Positions 26,737-35,739 of a stretch of DNA of 64,000 nucleotides are shown piece after piece. Within the stretch, counting starts at the first letter, position 1, and each line of letters begins with the position of its first letter. Source of the stretch: Streptomyces sp. 35G-GA-8 (lineage in GTDB: Bacteria; Actinomycetota; Actinomycetes; Streptomycetales; Streptomycetaceae). The translations under genes were made by a program, and so were the position numbers. The stretch is taken from assembly GCF_023534745.1 (NCBI RefSeq), contig NZ_JAMHJQ010000008.1, positions 62,406-126,405 of the forward strand, read 5' to 3'. The notes under the pieces were generated by a model. It ran no database searches and was not told where the DNA came from. It saw only the letters and a list, made by a program, of their open reading frames with translations.

Positions 26737-28881
26737 TCACCCGATATCCGGCGGATCGATCCGCACCCGTACCGCATCCCCCCCGCCCCGAGCCAACCGC
26801 GCCGCCTGCGCCCGCTTCAGCGCCCCTGCGAGCGCCGCCCCACTCCCCGGCGGCACCCGCACCAACGCCCGCTCCCACCGCTCCCCCGCCGGCGCATCGC
26901 CCGCCCGACGCGCCCTGCCCGGATCCGTGACCGGCATCGGCACAGGTCCCAGCACCTCCGCGTCGTCGGGCAGCTCCGCTGCCGCCAGAAACGCGACCAC
27001 CGTCTCCCCCCGCCCCAGCACCGTCGCCATCCGCGACACCGGCGGAAACCCCAGCTCGGCCCGCTCCGCCAGCTCGCGCTGGGCGTGCCCCACCGGATCC
27101 CAGCGCACCAGCGCCTGCACCGGCCGCAGCGTCGGCTCGGCAACCACGACCACCGTGCCGCCCTCGCTCTGTCCACGTACCAGCGACCCCGCGTGTATCC
27201 AGCGGCGCAGGGCCTCCTCGCCCGCGCGCAGGTCCGGGCGCCCGAGCATCGCCCAGCCGTCGAGGAGCAGCGCCGCCGCGTAACCGCCCTCCGCGACCGG
27301 CTCGGCGCCGGGGGTGCTGACCACGAGGGCGGGGCGGCCGGGGACGGAATCGAGTACGTGGTCGCGTCCCGACGTACGGACGGGGACGGCCGGGAAGGCC
27401 CGTCCCAGCTCCTCCGCCGTCCGCCGCGCTCCCACGATCCGCGCGCGCAGCCGGGTGTTCCCGCACTCCAGGCAGTGCCAGGCCGGTTCGTCCCGGGCGC
27501 ACCAGGCGCAGTGCAACTCCCCTTCCCGCGGCGCCTCCAGCGGCCCCGCGCAGTGCCGGCAGCGCGCGGGCGTACGGCACCGTTCACAGGCGAGCCGGGG
27601 CACATAGCCGCGCCGGGGCACCTGCACCAGTACGGGGCCTGTCCTGAGCCCTTCCCTGACGGCCTGCCAGGCGAGGCTGGGCAGCCGTGCGGCCCGCGCG
27701 GCCTCGTCCCGCGCGAGCTCGCCGTCGCCGATGGTGCGTACGAGCGGCGCGGCCGTACGCACCTGCTCGCGACCGGCGACGAGGGGCCCCGCCCAGCCGG
27801 TACCGACCAGTTGGGCCGCTTCGACGGTGCAGGACGTACCGCCGAGCAGGAAGCCGCACTTGTCGTGCGCGGCCCGCAGCAGCAGTACCTCGCGGGCGTG
27901 CGGCTGGGGTGCGTGCTGCTCGCTGTGGCTGCCGTCGCCGTCGTCCCAGATGACGACCAGCCCCAGGTCCCGCACCGGCGCGAACATGGCGGCGCGGGTC
28001 CCGACGACCGCCCGTACCGCTCCGCGCCGTACGGCCAGCCACTCCCGGTAGCGCTTCTCGGGCCCCGCCTCGGCCGTGAGCAGCGCATGGCGCCCTTCGC
28101 CCAGCAGCGCCGTCAGCGCCGAGTCGACCCGCGCGGCGACCCGCCCGTCCGGTACGACGACGAGCGCGCCCCGCCCCGAGGCCAGCGTCGCCCCCACGGC
28201 GCGCGCCAGCTCGTCGGCCCAGTGCGGACCGGGCAGGGCGGTCCATACGGCCCGGGGCGCCTTACCTCCGGCGAGCGCGGCAAGGAACGCGGGCCCGTTG
28301 ACGTACCGCTCCCAGGTACCCGGCTCCGGCGCGGCGGGCGGCGGCAACGGCTCAGGAGAGGGCTTCGACTCGGCTCGCGCGTTCCGCGGCGGGATCGCGA
28401 GCTGCAGCACATCCGCGAGGCTTCCCGCGTACCGGTCGGCGACGGCACGCGCCAGCCCCAGCAGCTCCGCACTGAGCACGGGCTCGGGCGACACCACATC
28501 GGCGAGCGCGGCGAGCGGCCCGGAGTAGTCCGACTCGGCCCGCCGCTCGACGACGAACCCGTCGATCAGCCGTCCGCCCTCGCGTCGGCCGCCCCGAACC
28601 TGATGCGCCCCGGCCCCGAACCGCACCCGCACCCGCACCCCCGGCTGCGCCGCCTCGTCCAGTTCCTCCGGCACGGCGTAGTCGAAGAACTGATCAAGAT
28701 GCAGCACGCCCTTGTTGACCACCACCCGCGCGACGGGCAGCTCCCCGGCCAGCGCGGCCCCCCGCCACGTCCGCGGCTTCGCCCGCGGCACCTTGGCCTT
28801 CCGCACACTCTCCCGAATCAGCGCAAGCTGCTCAGGCCCACCCCCGGTGGGATCCTCTGCCCGCTTGTCGTCGCTGCTCAC
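26737..28881 (-). CDS. priA: PriA-like primosomal protein, helicase motifs lost
   Basis: 714 residues with PriA architecture: N-terminal 3'-DNA-binding domain (about 50-130, VARVVVNKGVLHLDQFFDYA), a helicase-like middle and eight zinc cysteines (432, 435, 441, 444, 458, 461, 470, 473) as in true PriA. The Walker A lysine motif is absent: where GxTGSGKT is expected there is ALPGPHWAD (215-223), and the DEEH motif reads WDDGD (312-316). It is thus probably not an ATP-driven helicase. The same is known for actinobacterial PriA-type proteins, so it likely keeps a replisome-loading or structural role. Start GTG 28881. Confidence 0.92.
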   Translation of the reverse strand: MSSDDKRAEDPTGGGPEQLALIRESVRKAKVPRAKPRTWRGAALAGELPVARVVVNKGVLHLDQFFDYAVPEELDEAAQPGVRVRVRFGAGAHQVRGGRREGGRLIDGFVVERRAESDYSGPLAALADVVSPEPVLSAELLGLARAVADRYAGSLADVLQLAIPPRNARAESKPSPEPLPPPAAPEPGTWERYVNGPAFLAALAGGKAPRAVWTALPGPHWADELARAVGATLASGRGALVVVPDGRVAARVDSALTALLGEGRHALLTAEAGPEKRYREWLAVRRGAVRAVVGTRAAMFAPVRDLGLVVIWDDGDGSHSEQHAPQPHAREVLLLRAAHDKCGFLLGGTSCTVEAAQLVGTGWAGPLVAGREQVRTAAPLVRTIGDGELARDEAARAARLPSLAWQAVREGLRTGPVLVQVPRRGYVPRLACERCRTPARCRHCAGPLEAPREGELHCAWCARDEPAWHCLECGNTRLRARIVGARRTAEELGRAFPAVPVRTSGRDHVLDSVPGRPALVVSTPGAEPVAEGGYAAALLLDGWAMLGRPDLRAGEEALRRWIHAGSLVRGQSEGGTVVVVAEPTLRPVQALVRWDPVGHAQRELAERAELGFPPVSRMATVLGRGETVVAFLAAAELPDDAEVLGPVPMPVTDPGRARRAGDAPAGERWERALVRVPPGSGAALAGALKRAQAARLARGGGDAVRVRIDPPDIG

Positions 28882-28988
28882 AGCTTCATACCTACCAGAC
28901 ACCACCGACATCCCCCGGCCCCACCGGGGCAGCCCGGCAGGCCCCGGACAGCGACCGCTCTCGGCATCGGCCACCGTGGCGCCCATGA

Positions 28989-29026
28989 CCGAGGCCCCGG
29001 ACACCAGCTGGTGTCCGGGGCCTCGG
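28989..29026. terminator. Perfect 38-bp palindrome downstream of metK
   Basis: 19-bp arms joining at CAG|CTG with no spacer, 16 bp past the metK stop and before priA on the same strand. It is the likely metK terminator. A U-tract is absent on either side. Confidence 0.8.
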
Positions 29027-29042
29027 CGAGAAACCTGAAGGG

Positions 29043-30251
29043 TCAGATCCCCGCGGCCTCGCGCAGGGCTTCCACGCGGTCCGTGCGCTCCCAGGTGAAC
29101 TCGGGCAGCTCGCGGCCGAAGTGGCCGTACGCCGCCGTCTGGGCGTAGATCGGGCGGAGCAGGTCGAGGTCGCGGATGATCGCCGCCGGGCGGAGGTCGA
29201 AGACCTGCGCGATGGCCTGCTCGATCTTGTCCGTGTCGACCGTGGCCGTGCCGAAGGTCTCGACGAAGAGGCCGACCGGCTCGGCCTTGCCGATCGCGTA
29301 GGCGACCTGGACCTCGCAGCGCGAGGCCAGGCCGGCCGCGACGACGTTCTTCGCGACCCAGCGCATCGCGTACGCCGCCGAGCGGTCGACCTTGGACGGG
29401 TCCTTGCCGGAGAAGGCGCCGCCGCCGTGGCGGGCCATGCCGCCGTACGTGTCGATGATGATCTTGCGGCCGGTCAGGCCCGCGTCACCCATCGGACCAC
29501 CGATCTCGAACCGGCCCGTCGGGTTGACCAGCAGACGGTAGCCCTCGGTGTCCAGCTTGATGCCGTCGTCGACGAGCTCCTTGAGGACGTGCTCGACGAC
29601 GAACTCGCGTACGTCGGGGGCGAGCAGCGAGTCCAGGTCGATGTCCGAGGCGTGCTGCGAGGAGACGACGACCGTGTCGAGACGGACGGCCTTGTCGCCG
29701 TCGTACTCGATGGTGACCTGCGTCTTGCCGTCCGGGCGCAGGTACGGGATGGTCCCGTTCTTGCGGACCTCGGAGAGCCGGCGCGAGAGCCGGTGCGCGA
29801 GGTGGATCGGGAGCGGCATCAGCTCGGGCGTCTCGTCGCAGGCGTAGCCGAACATCAGGCCCTGGTCGCCGGCGCCCTGCTTGTCCAGCTCGTCCTCGTC
29901 GCCCTCGACGCGCTTCTCGTACGCCGTGTCGACGCCCTGCGCGATATCGGGCGACTGCGCGCCGATGGACACCGAGACACCACAGGAGGCGCCGTCGAAG
30001 CCCTTCTTCGAGGAGTCGTAACCGATCTCCAGGATCTTGTTCCGCACCAGCTGGGCGATCGGCGCGTAGGCCTTGGTGGTCACCTCTCCGGCCACGTGCA
30101 CCAGGCCGGTGGTGATCAAGGTCTCCACGGCGACCCGGGAGGACGGGTCCTCCTCCAGGAGCGCGTCAAGAATGGTGTCGCTGATCTGGTCAGCGATCTT
30201 GTCGGGGTGACCTTCGGTCACAGACTCCGAGGTGAACAGACGGCGGGACAC
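29043..30251 (-). CDS. metK: S-adenosylmethionine synthetase
   Basis: Makes SAM from methionine and ATP in the cytosol. 402 residues from the GTG at 30251 (SD AGGGAG upstream). Diagnostic motifs are [13 protein letters not shown] at the N terminus, [16 protein letters not shown] near 120 and [16 protein letters not shown] near 265, the phosphate-binding loop. SAM is used by RsmB and the methylation of many antibiotics. It follows coaBC after a 387-bp gap and is followed by a strong palindromic terminator. Confidence 0.97.
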   Translation of the reverse strand: MSRRLFTSESVTEGHPDKIADQISDTILDALLEEDPSSRVAVETLITTGLVHVAGEVTTKAYAPIAQLVRNKILEIGYDSSKKGFDGASCGVSVSIGAQSPDIAQGVDTAYEKRVEGDEDELDKQGAGDQGLMFGYACDETPELMPLPIHLAHRLSRRLSEVRKNGTIPYLRPDGKTQVTIEYDGDKAVRLDTVVVSSQHASDIDLDSLLAPDVREFVVEHVLKELVDDGIKLDTEGYRLLVNPTGRFEIGGPMGDAGLTGRKIIIDTYGGMARHGGGAFSGKDPSKVDRSAAYAMRWVAKNVVAAGLASRCEVQVAYAIGKAEPVGLFVETFGTATVDTDKIEQAIAQVFDLRPAAIIRDLDLLRPIYAQTAAYGHFGRELPEFTWERTDRVEALREAAGI

Positions 30252-30638
30252 ATCGCTCCCTGTGGTTGCAGCGGCTGCTGGCTGATCATGGGCGGACCGG
30301 CGGAGGGCCCCAGCCCCGCGACGGTCCACGACCACTTTATCGGTCGAATCGGGTCACGGGGGCAAGTGTCTCGATCTGTGGGAGTCCCGACGCCCGCGGC
30401 TCTGCATTATGCGATACACCGATCGCTCCTGGCCAGGGGCGCTACGCCGCGATTCTCCGGTTTTGGGCCCGTCGCCGTGGCGATTGCCCGGAAACGGGAC
30501 GGCGGCGGCGCAACAAAGAATTCACGCGCGCCACGGTTTCCGTTCGGCCGGAGCGCTCAGGGCCGCGACCGCGCGCCCCGGCCACGCGCCCTCGCTCCAG
30601 GCCCCCTGCTCCGGGTCCCCCACTCCAGGTCCCCGCCC
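30252..30638. other. metK leader region
   Basis: 387 bp between coaBC and metK. I looked for a SAM riboswitch and find none of the known consensus blocks. A weak promoter candidate on the minus strand is TTGCCC (30360-30365) and GATAAA (30336-30341), 18 bp apart, leaving a leader of about 80 nt. Otherwise only AT-poor low-complexity sequence rich in repeated CCAGGTCCCC is seen near 30600-30650. Confidence 0.4.
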
Positions 30639-31856
30639 TCAGGTCCCCAGCCTCGGCGCCACCAGGTCCCAGACGACATCCGCCAGCGCCTCCTTCGGCC
30701 CGTACGGCACCGCCGTCTCGCCACCGTCCGCCGCGAGCACGACCGCCTCGTTCTCCTCGGCGCCAAAGGTCTTGCGCTCCCCGACCTCATTGACCACCAG
30801 CAGGTCGCACCCCTTGCGCCGCAGCTTCTTCCTGCCGTTGGCCAGGACGTCGTCCGTCTCCGCCGCGAAGCCCACGATCACCTGTCCGGGGCGGGCCCGC
30901 TCGGCGGAGATCTCGGCGAGGATGTCCGGGTTACGGACGAGGGCCACCGGCGCGGGCTCCTCGCCGTCCTTCTTCTTGATCTTGCCCTCGGCGTAGACCG
31001 CGGGCCGGAAGTCGGCGACGGCCGCCGCCATGACCACGGCGTCGGCCTCAGCGGCGGCCTTCAGTACGGCCTCACGCAGCTGTACGGCGGTTCCGACATG
31101 GACCACCTCCACGCCCGCGGGGTCCGTGAACCCGGTATTGGCCTCGATCAGAGTGACCCGCGCGCCCCGCGCCGCCGCCGTACGGGCCAGGGCGTACCCC
31201 TGCTTCCCTGAGGAGCGGTTGCCCAGATAGCGCACCGGGTCCAGCGGCTCGCGCGTACCGCCGGCGCTGACCACGACATGGTGTCCCGCCAGGTCGGTCA
31301 CGGAGTCGGGTACGGACACACCGCGCGCCAGTACGCGCCGGCAGACCTCGAAGATCTCTTCCGGGTCGGGCAGCCGGCCCTTGCCCGTGTCGACGCCGGT
31401 GAGGCGGCCGACGGCGGGCTCGATGACGAGGGCGCCGCGGCGGCGGAGCGTCGCGACATTCTCCTGGGTGGCGGGGTGCTCCCACATCTCCGTGTGCATG
31501 GCCGGCGCGAAGACGACCGGGCAGCGGGCGGTCAGGAGCGTATTGGTCAGCAGATCGTCGGCGAGTCCGTGCGCCGCCTTGGCCAGCAGATCGGCGGTGG
31601 CCGGGGCGACGACGACCAGATCGGCGGACTGCCCGATCCGCACATGCGGCACCTCGTGGACATCGGTCCAGACCTCGGTGGAGACCGGGTGGCCGGAGAG
31701 GGCCGACCAGGTGGCCGCGCCGACGAAGTGGAGCGCCGACGCGGTCGGTACGACCCGTACGTCATGGCCCGATTCGGTCAGCCGTCGCAGCAGCTCGCAC
31801 GCCTTGTACGCGGCGATCCCGCCCGCGACCCCCAGAACGACCTTCGGCTTGTCCAC
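30639..31856 (-). CDS. coaBC: Bifunctional phosphopantothenoylcysteine decarboxylase / synthetase
   Basis: Coenzyme A synthesis: couples cysteine to phosphopantothenate (CoaB, C-terminal) and decarboxylates the product with FMN (CoaC, N-terminal). 405 residues from GTG 31856, preceded by GAGAGGGGAG. CoaC features are VVLGVAGGIAAYKACELLRR and the PAMHTEMWEHPATQENV block; CoaB features are VVVSAGGTREPLDPVRYLGN, SSGKQGYALA and EGKIKKKDG. Also called Dfp. It follows rpoZ in the conserved gmk-rpoZ-coaBC cluster. Confidence 0.96.
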   Translation of the reverse strand: MDKPKVVLGVAGGIAAYKACELLRRLTESGHDVRVVPTASALHFVGAATWSALSGHPVSTEVWTDVHEVPHVRIGQSADLVVVAPATADLLAKAAHGLADDLLTNTLLTARCPVVFAPAMHTEMWEHPATQENVATLRRRGALVIEPAVGRLTGVDTGKGRLPDPEEIFEVCRRVLARGVSVPDSVTDLAGHHVVVSAGGTREPLDPVRYLGNRSSGKQGYALARTAAARGARVTLIEANTGFTDPAGVEVVHVGTAVQLREAVLKAAAEADAVVMAAAVADFRPAVYAEGKIKKKDGEEPAPVALVRNPDILAEISAERARPGQVIVGFAAETDDVLANGRKKLRRKGCDLLVVNEVGERKTFGAEENEAVVLAADGGETAVPYGPKEALADVVWDLVAPRLGT

Positions 31857-31876
31857 CGTGTCTCCCCTCTCTCGTT

Positions 31877-31909
31877 CGTCTCGCGTCCGTCTCGCGTCCG
31901 TCTCGCGTC
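31877..31909. repeat. Three tandem copies of an 11-bp repeat in the coaBC leader
   Basis: CGTCTCGCGTC at 31877-31887, 31888-31898 and 31899-31909, identical copies, followed by CGTC. They lie about 20-55 bp upstream of the coaBC GTG, just upstream of its Shine-Dalgarno sequence. Slippage is the simplest origin; a role in leader structure is possible but not shown. Confidence 0.7.
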
Positions 31910-31938
31910 CGTCCTCGGCCCTACGGACATGACACACC

Positions 31939-31969
31939 ACAGGCCCGGCGGTCGTACCGCCGGGCCTGT
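31939..31969 (-). terminator. Hairpin downstream of rpoZ
   Basis: 14-bp stem (31939-31952 with 31956-31969) and a three-base loop (CGT in the plus strand), 61 bp after the rpoZ stop. It probably ends or attenuates the gmk-rpoZ transcript before coaBC. There is no run of T after the stem. Confidence 0.7.
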
Positions 31970-32030
31970 TGGTGAAGAGCTGTACTGACTGTGCCGAAGA
32001 GCCTGTGCCTGTGCTGAAGAGCGCGTACGC

Positions 32031-32303
32031 CTACTGGGCCGGGCCGTCGATGGCCTCGGAGGTCAGCAGACCCGCGTTGATCTCGCGCAGGGCGATCGAG
32101 AGCGGCTTCTCGTGGACGTGGGTGTCCACCAGCGGACCGACGTACTCAAGCAGGCCCTCACCGAGCTGCGAGTAGTACGCGTTGATCTGACGGGCCCGCT
32201 TGGCCGCGTAGATCACGAGGCTGTACTTCGAGTCCGTGGCCTCAAGCAGCTCATCGATCGGCGGGTTGATGATGCCCTCGGGCGTGGTGATGGAAGAGGA
32301 CAC
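32031..32303 (-). CDS. rpoZ: DNA-directed RNA polymerase omega subunit
   Basis: 90-residue omega subunit that folds around the beta-prime subunit and helps RNA polymerase assemble. Motifs are [20 protein letters not shown] and [15 protein letters not shown], with [14 protein letters not shown] near the end. It lies directly downstream of gmk on the same strand (76-bp gap) in the conserved cluster. The length is usual for streptomycetes. Confidence 0.97.
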   Translation of the reverse strand: MSSSITTPEGIINPPIDELLEATDSKYSLVIYAAKRARQINAYYSQLGEGLLEYVGPLVDTHVHEKPLSIALREINAGLLTSEAIDGPAQ

Positions 32304-32380
32304 TCTCTAGCCTTCCGAAGAAAATTCAGGGAGAAACCGGTAATTGCGGGATTCACGAGGAAAGGAAAGCCCACAAAAGA

Positions 32381-32944
32381 TCATGCAACTGCCATCAAGG
32401 CTAGCAGCTCGCGCGCGACGTCCTCGACCGAGGTGTTGACCAGCGTCGTATCGAACTCCGACTCGGCCGCCAGCTCCACCGTCGCGGCCTCCAGACGGCG
32501 CTCGATCACCTCGGGCGACTCCGTGCCCCGGCCGGTGAGCCGGCGTACCAGCTCGTCCCAGCTCGGCGGCGCCAGGAAGACCAGCCGGGAGTCGGGCATG
32601 GACTGCTTGACCTGCCGCGCGCCCTGGAGATCGATCTCCAGCAGTACGGGGTCGCCCGCTCCCAGCCGGTCGAGGACCGCCTGGCGAGGCGTGCCGTAAC
32701 GGTTGCCCGCGAACTCCGCCCATTCCAGCAACTCACCATTGGCGACCAGCTTGTCGAATTCATCGTCGGTGACGAAGAAATACTGGACGCCATGGCGTTC
32801 GCCGGGGCGCGGTTTTCTGGTGGTGGCCGACACCGAGAGCCATACCTCGGGGTGGACCTTGCGCATATGCGCGACGACCGTGCTCTTGCCGACCCCGGAG
32901 GGGCCGGAGAGCACGGTCAGCCGCGGTCGTACCTCTGCTGCCAT
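32381..32944 (-). CDS. gmk: Guanylate kinase
   Basis: Converts GMP to GDP with ATP. 187 residues with the P-loop [11 protein letters not shown] (residues 12-22), the GMP-binding [20 protein letters not shown] and the [13 protein letters not shown]-type C terminus. It sits between sIHF and rpoZ, as in other actinobacteria. The ATG at 32944 gives the expected N terminus. Confidence 0.97.
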   Translation of the reverse strand: MAAEVRPRLTVLSGPSGVGKSTVVAHMRKVHPEVWLSVSATTRKPRPGERHGVQYFFVTDDEFDKLVANGELLEWAEFAGNRYGTPRQAVLDRLGAGDPVLLEIDLQGARQVKQSMPDSRLVFLAPPSWDELVRRLTGRGTESPEVIERRLEAATVELAAESEFDTTLVNTSVEDVARELLALMAVA

Positions 32945-32982
32945 GCGGCGATTATCCAGGTTCCCGGGGGTGCCCGAGAACG

Positions 32983-33306
32983 TCAGGCGGCCTTGCCGCC
33001 GAACTCGCGCTCCAGGGAGGCGATCTGATTGGAGCCAAGACCACGCACTCGGCGGCTCTCGGAGATGCCGAGCCGCTCCATGATCTGCTTGGCGCGGACC
33101 TTGCCCACGCCGGGCAGGGACTCAAGCAGCGCGGAGACCTTCATCTTCCCGATGACGTCGTTCTCCTGACCCTGCTTGATGACGTCATGGAGGGAGGCGC
33201 CGGAGTGCTTGAGTCGATTCTTGACCTCGGCCCGCTCCCGGCGAGCCGCGGCGGCCTTTTCGAGCGCGGCTGCGCGCTGTTCAGGGGTAAGGGGCGGAAG
33301 AGCCAC
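32983..33306 (-). CDS. ihf: Actinobacterial integration host factor sIHF
   Basis: 107-residue basic nucleoid-associated protein, unrelated to E. coli IHF. The N-terminal helical region begins [20 protein letters not shown], and the helix-hairpin-helix-like DNA-binding part has [20 protein letters not shown]. sIHF is known in Streptomyces to bend DNA and affect development and antibiotic production. The GTG at 33306 is chosen since it gives the family start; GAGG lies about 10 bases upstream. A well-placed promoter precedes it. Confidence 0.95.
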   Translation of the reverse strand: MALPPLTPEQRAAALEKAAAARRERAEVKNRLKHSGASLHDVIKQGQENDVIGKMKVSALLESLPGVGKVRAKQIMERLGISESRRVRGLGSNQIASLEREFGGKAA

Positions 33307-33696
33307 GCCTACGTCACCTCGGATGTCGAACTGTCGGATACGGACCGGTGAGGAACCTAATCGCCCCACACCAGGCGAGCAACGGGCAACGCACTGCACG
33401 TTGGCTCTCGACGGAGACTAGCGGCCATGGCCGCCGGAGTCAGCGAGAACAGACGAAAAGTCCTGGTCAACGTCGATCGGGCCGGACATTTCAGGCATAT
33501 TGCCCAGCTTTTCCGCCAAGAATCTCTTCATCGGCGTCTCAGCGGTGTTCCCCTGGTGTTCAGCGACACCTCTCGAAGCGTCCCGGCGCACCGCGGAAAA
33601 CCGCCCGCCGCGCCACCGAAATCCTTCCGACACGCCCCCGGCGCACGCCCAGAGCGTGTCCGCCCGTATGCCCGGAGCGCGTCTGCCCGCATACCC
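33307..33696. other. Leader region of sIHF with a possible 37-codon ORF
   Basis: 390 bp between pyrF and sIHF. Besides the promoter at 33354-33382, a short minus-strand frame runs from the ATG at 33531 to a stop at 33418 (MKRFLAEKLGNMPEMSG start, acidic end). Its codons are less GC-biased at the third position than neighbouring genes, and the ribosome site is poor, so I list it only as a candidate. A 14-bp palindrome GCGGCCATGGCCGC (33421-33434) ends it. Nothing else is seen. Confidence 0.4.
33354..33382 (-). promoter_or_regulatory. Probable housekeeping promoter of sIHF
   Basis: On the minus strand -35 TTGCTC (33377-33382) and -10 TAGGTT (33354-33359) with a 17-bp spacer, matching the Streptomyces SigB/HrdB consensus well. 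The start point near 33347 would leave a leader of about 40 nt before the GTG at 33306. Confidence 0.65.
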
Positions 33697-34556
33697 CTAC
33701 GCGCCCCCGACAGCCACCCTCACCTCATCGGCGAAACGCTCCGCCGCCTCCCTGAGCGCGCCGAGATCCGGACCGTGCCGCAGCACGCCCCGGCTGACGC
33801 TCGGGACCACATTGCCGACCGCCGTGCCGAACACGCCGGGCAGATCGGCCGGGGTCGCGCCCTGCGCGCCGATGCCGGGCGCGAGCAGCGGCCCGTTGAT
33901 CGCGAGATCGACCCCCGGGTCGCCCAGGGTCGCGCCGACGACCGCGCCGACCGAGCCGAGCGGGGTCGCGCCCGCGTTCTCCGCGGCCATGTGGTCCAGC
34001 ATCAGCCCCGCGACCGGCCGGCCGCCGACGGCGGTGGCGCGCTGCACCTCCGCGCCCTCGGGGTTGGACGTCAGGGCGAGTACGAAGACGCCCGAGCCGG
34101 AGCGCGCGGCCGCGTCCAGCGCCGGACGCAGCGAGCCGAAGCCGAGATACGGGGAGAGCGTGACGGCGTCGGAGAAGAGCGGTGAGTCCTGGTCCAGATA
34201 GGTGGCCGCGTACGCGCCCATGGTCGAGCCGATGTCCCCGCGCTTGGCGTCCATCAGGACCAGCGCCCCGGCCGCCCGCGCCTCCGCGACGGTCTTCTCC
34301 AGGACGGCGGTCCCGCGCGATCCGAAGCGCTCGAAGAACGCCGACTGCGGTTTGAGCACGGCCACCCGGTCCGCCAGCGCCTCCACCGTCGTACGGGCGA
34401 AGCGCTCCAGGCCCGCGATGTCGTCGCCCAGACCCCAGTCCTTGAGCAGCGAGCCGTGCGGGTCGATGCCGACGCAGAGCGGTCCGCGGGTGTCCATGGC
34501 CCGCCGCAGCCGGGCCCCGAAGGGCTCCCGCGGGTTCGGGGCGGAAGCGGCGGGGG

Positions 34557-34560
<4 letters not shown>
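33697..34560 (-). CDS. pyrF: Orotidine 5'-phosphate decarboxylase
   Basis: Final step to UMP: decarboxylates OMP. 287-residue type-2 (actinobacterial/PyrF-long) enzyme. The active-site tetrad motif is VLMDAKRGDIGSTMGAYA, with LCVGIDPHG at the N-terminal end of the barrel and SVGAVVGATLGDPG near 200. The ATG at 34560 overlaps the pyrD stop (ATGA), so it is coupled to pyrD. It is the last gene of the pyr operon. Confidence 0.97.
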
Positions 34561-35666
<1,106 letters not shown>

Positions 35667-35700
35667 GGAGTGGTGTGTCCTCGAAGAGACCTCATGAAGA

Positions 35701-35726
35701 GGGGGACACCGGCTTCGGTGTCCCCC
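35701..35726 (-). terminator. Hairpin between carB and pyrD
   Basis: 11-bp stem (35701-35711 with 35716-35726) with a 4-nt loop, 13 bp after the carB stop and ahead of pyrD on the same strand. On the minus strand it is followed by TCTTC. It might partly terminate the pyr transcript or stabilise the upstream mRNA and set a lower pyrDF level. Confidence 0.55.
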
Positions 35727-35739
35727 GTCCTCGGGCCGG

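Noticed and set aside
30252-30638. SAM riboswitch before metK
   Set aside because: None of the known SAM riboswitch core blocks could be found in the leader.
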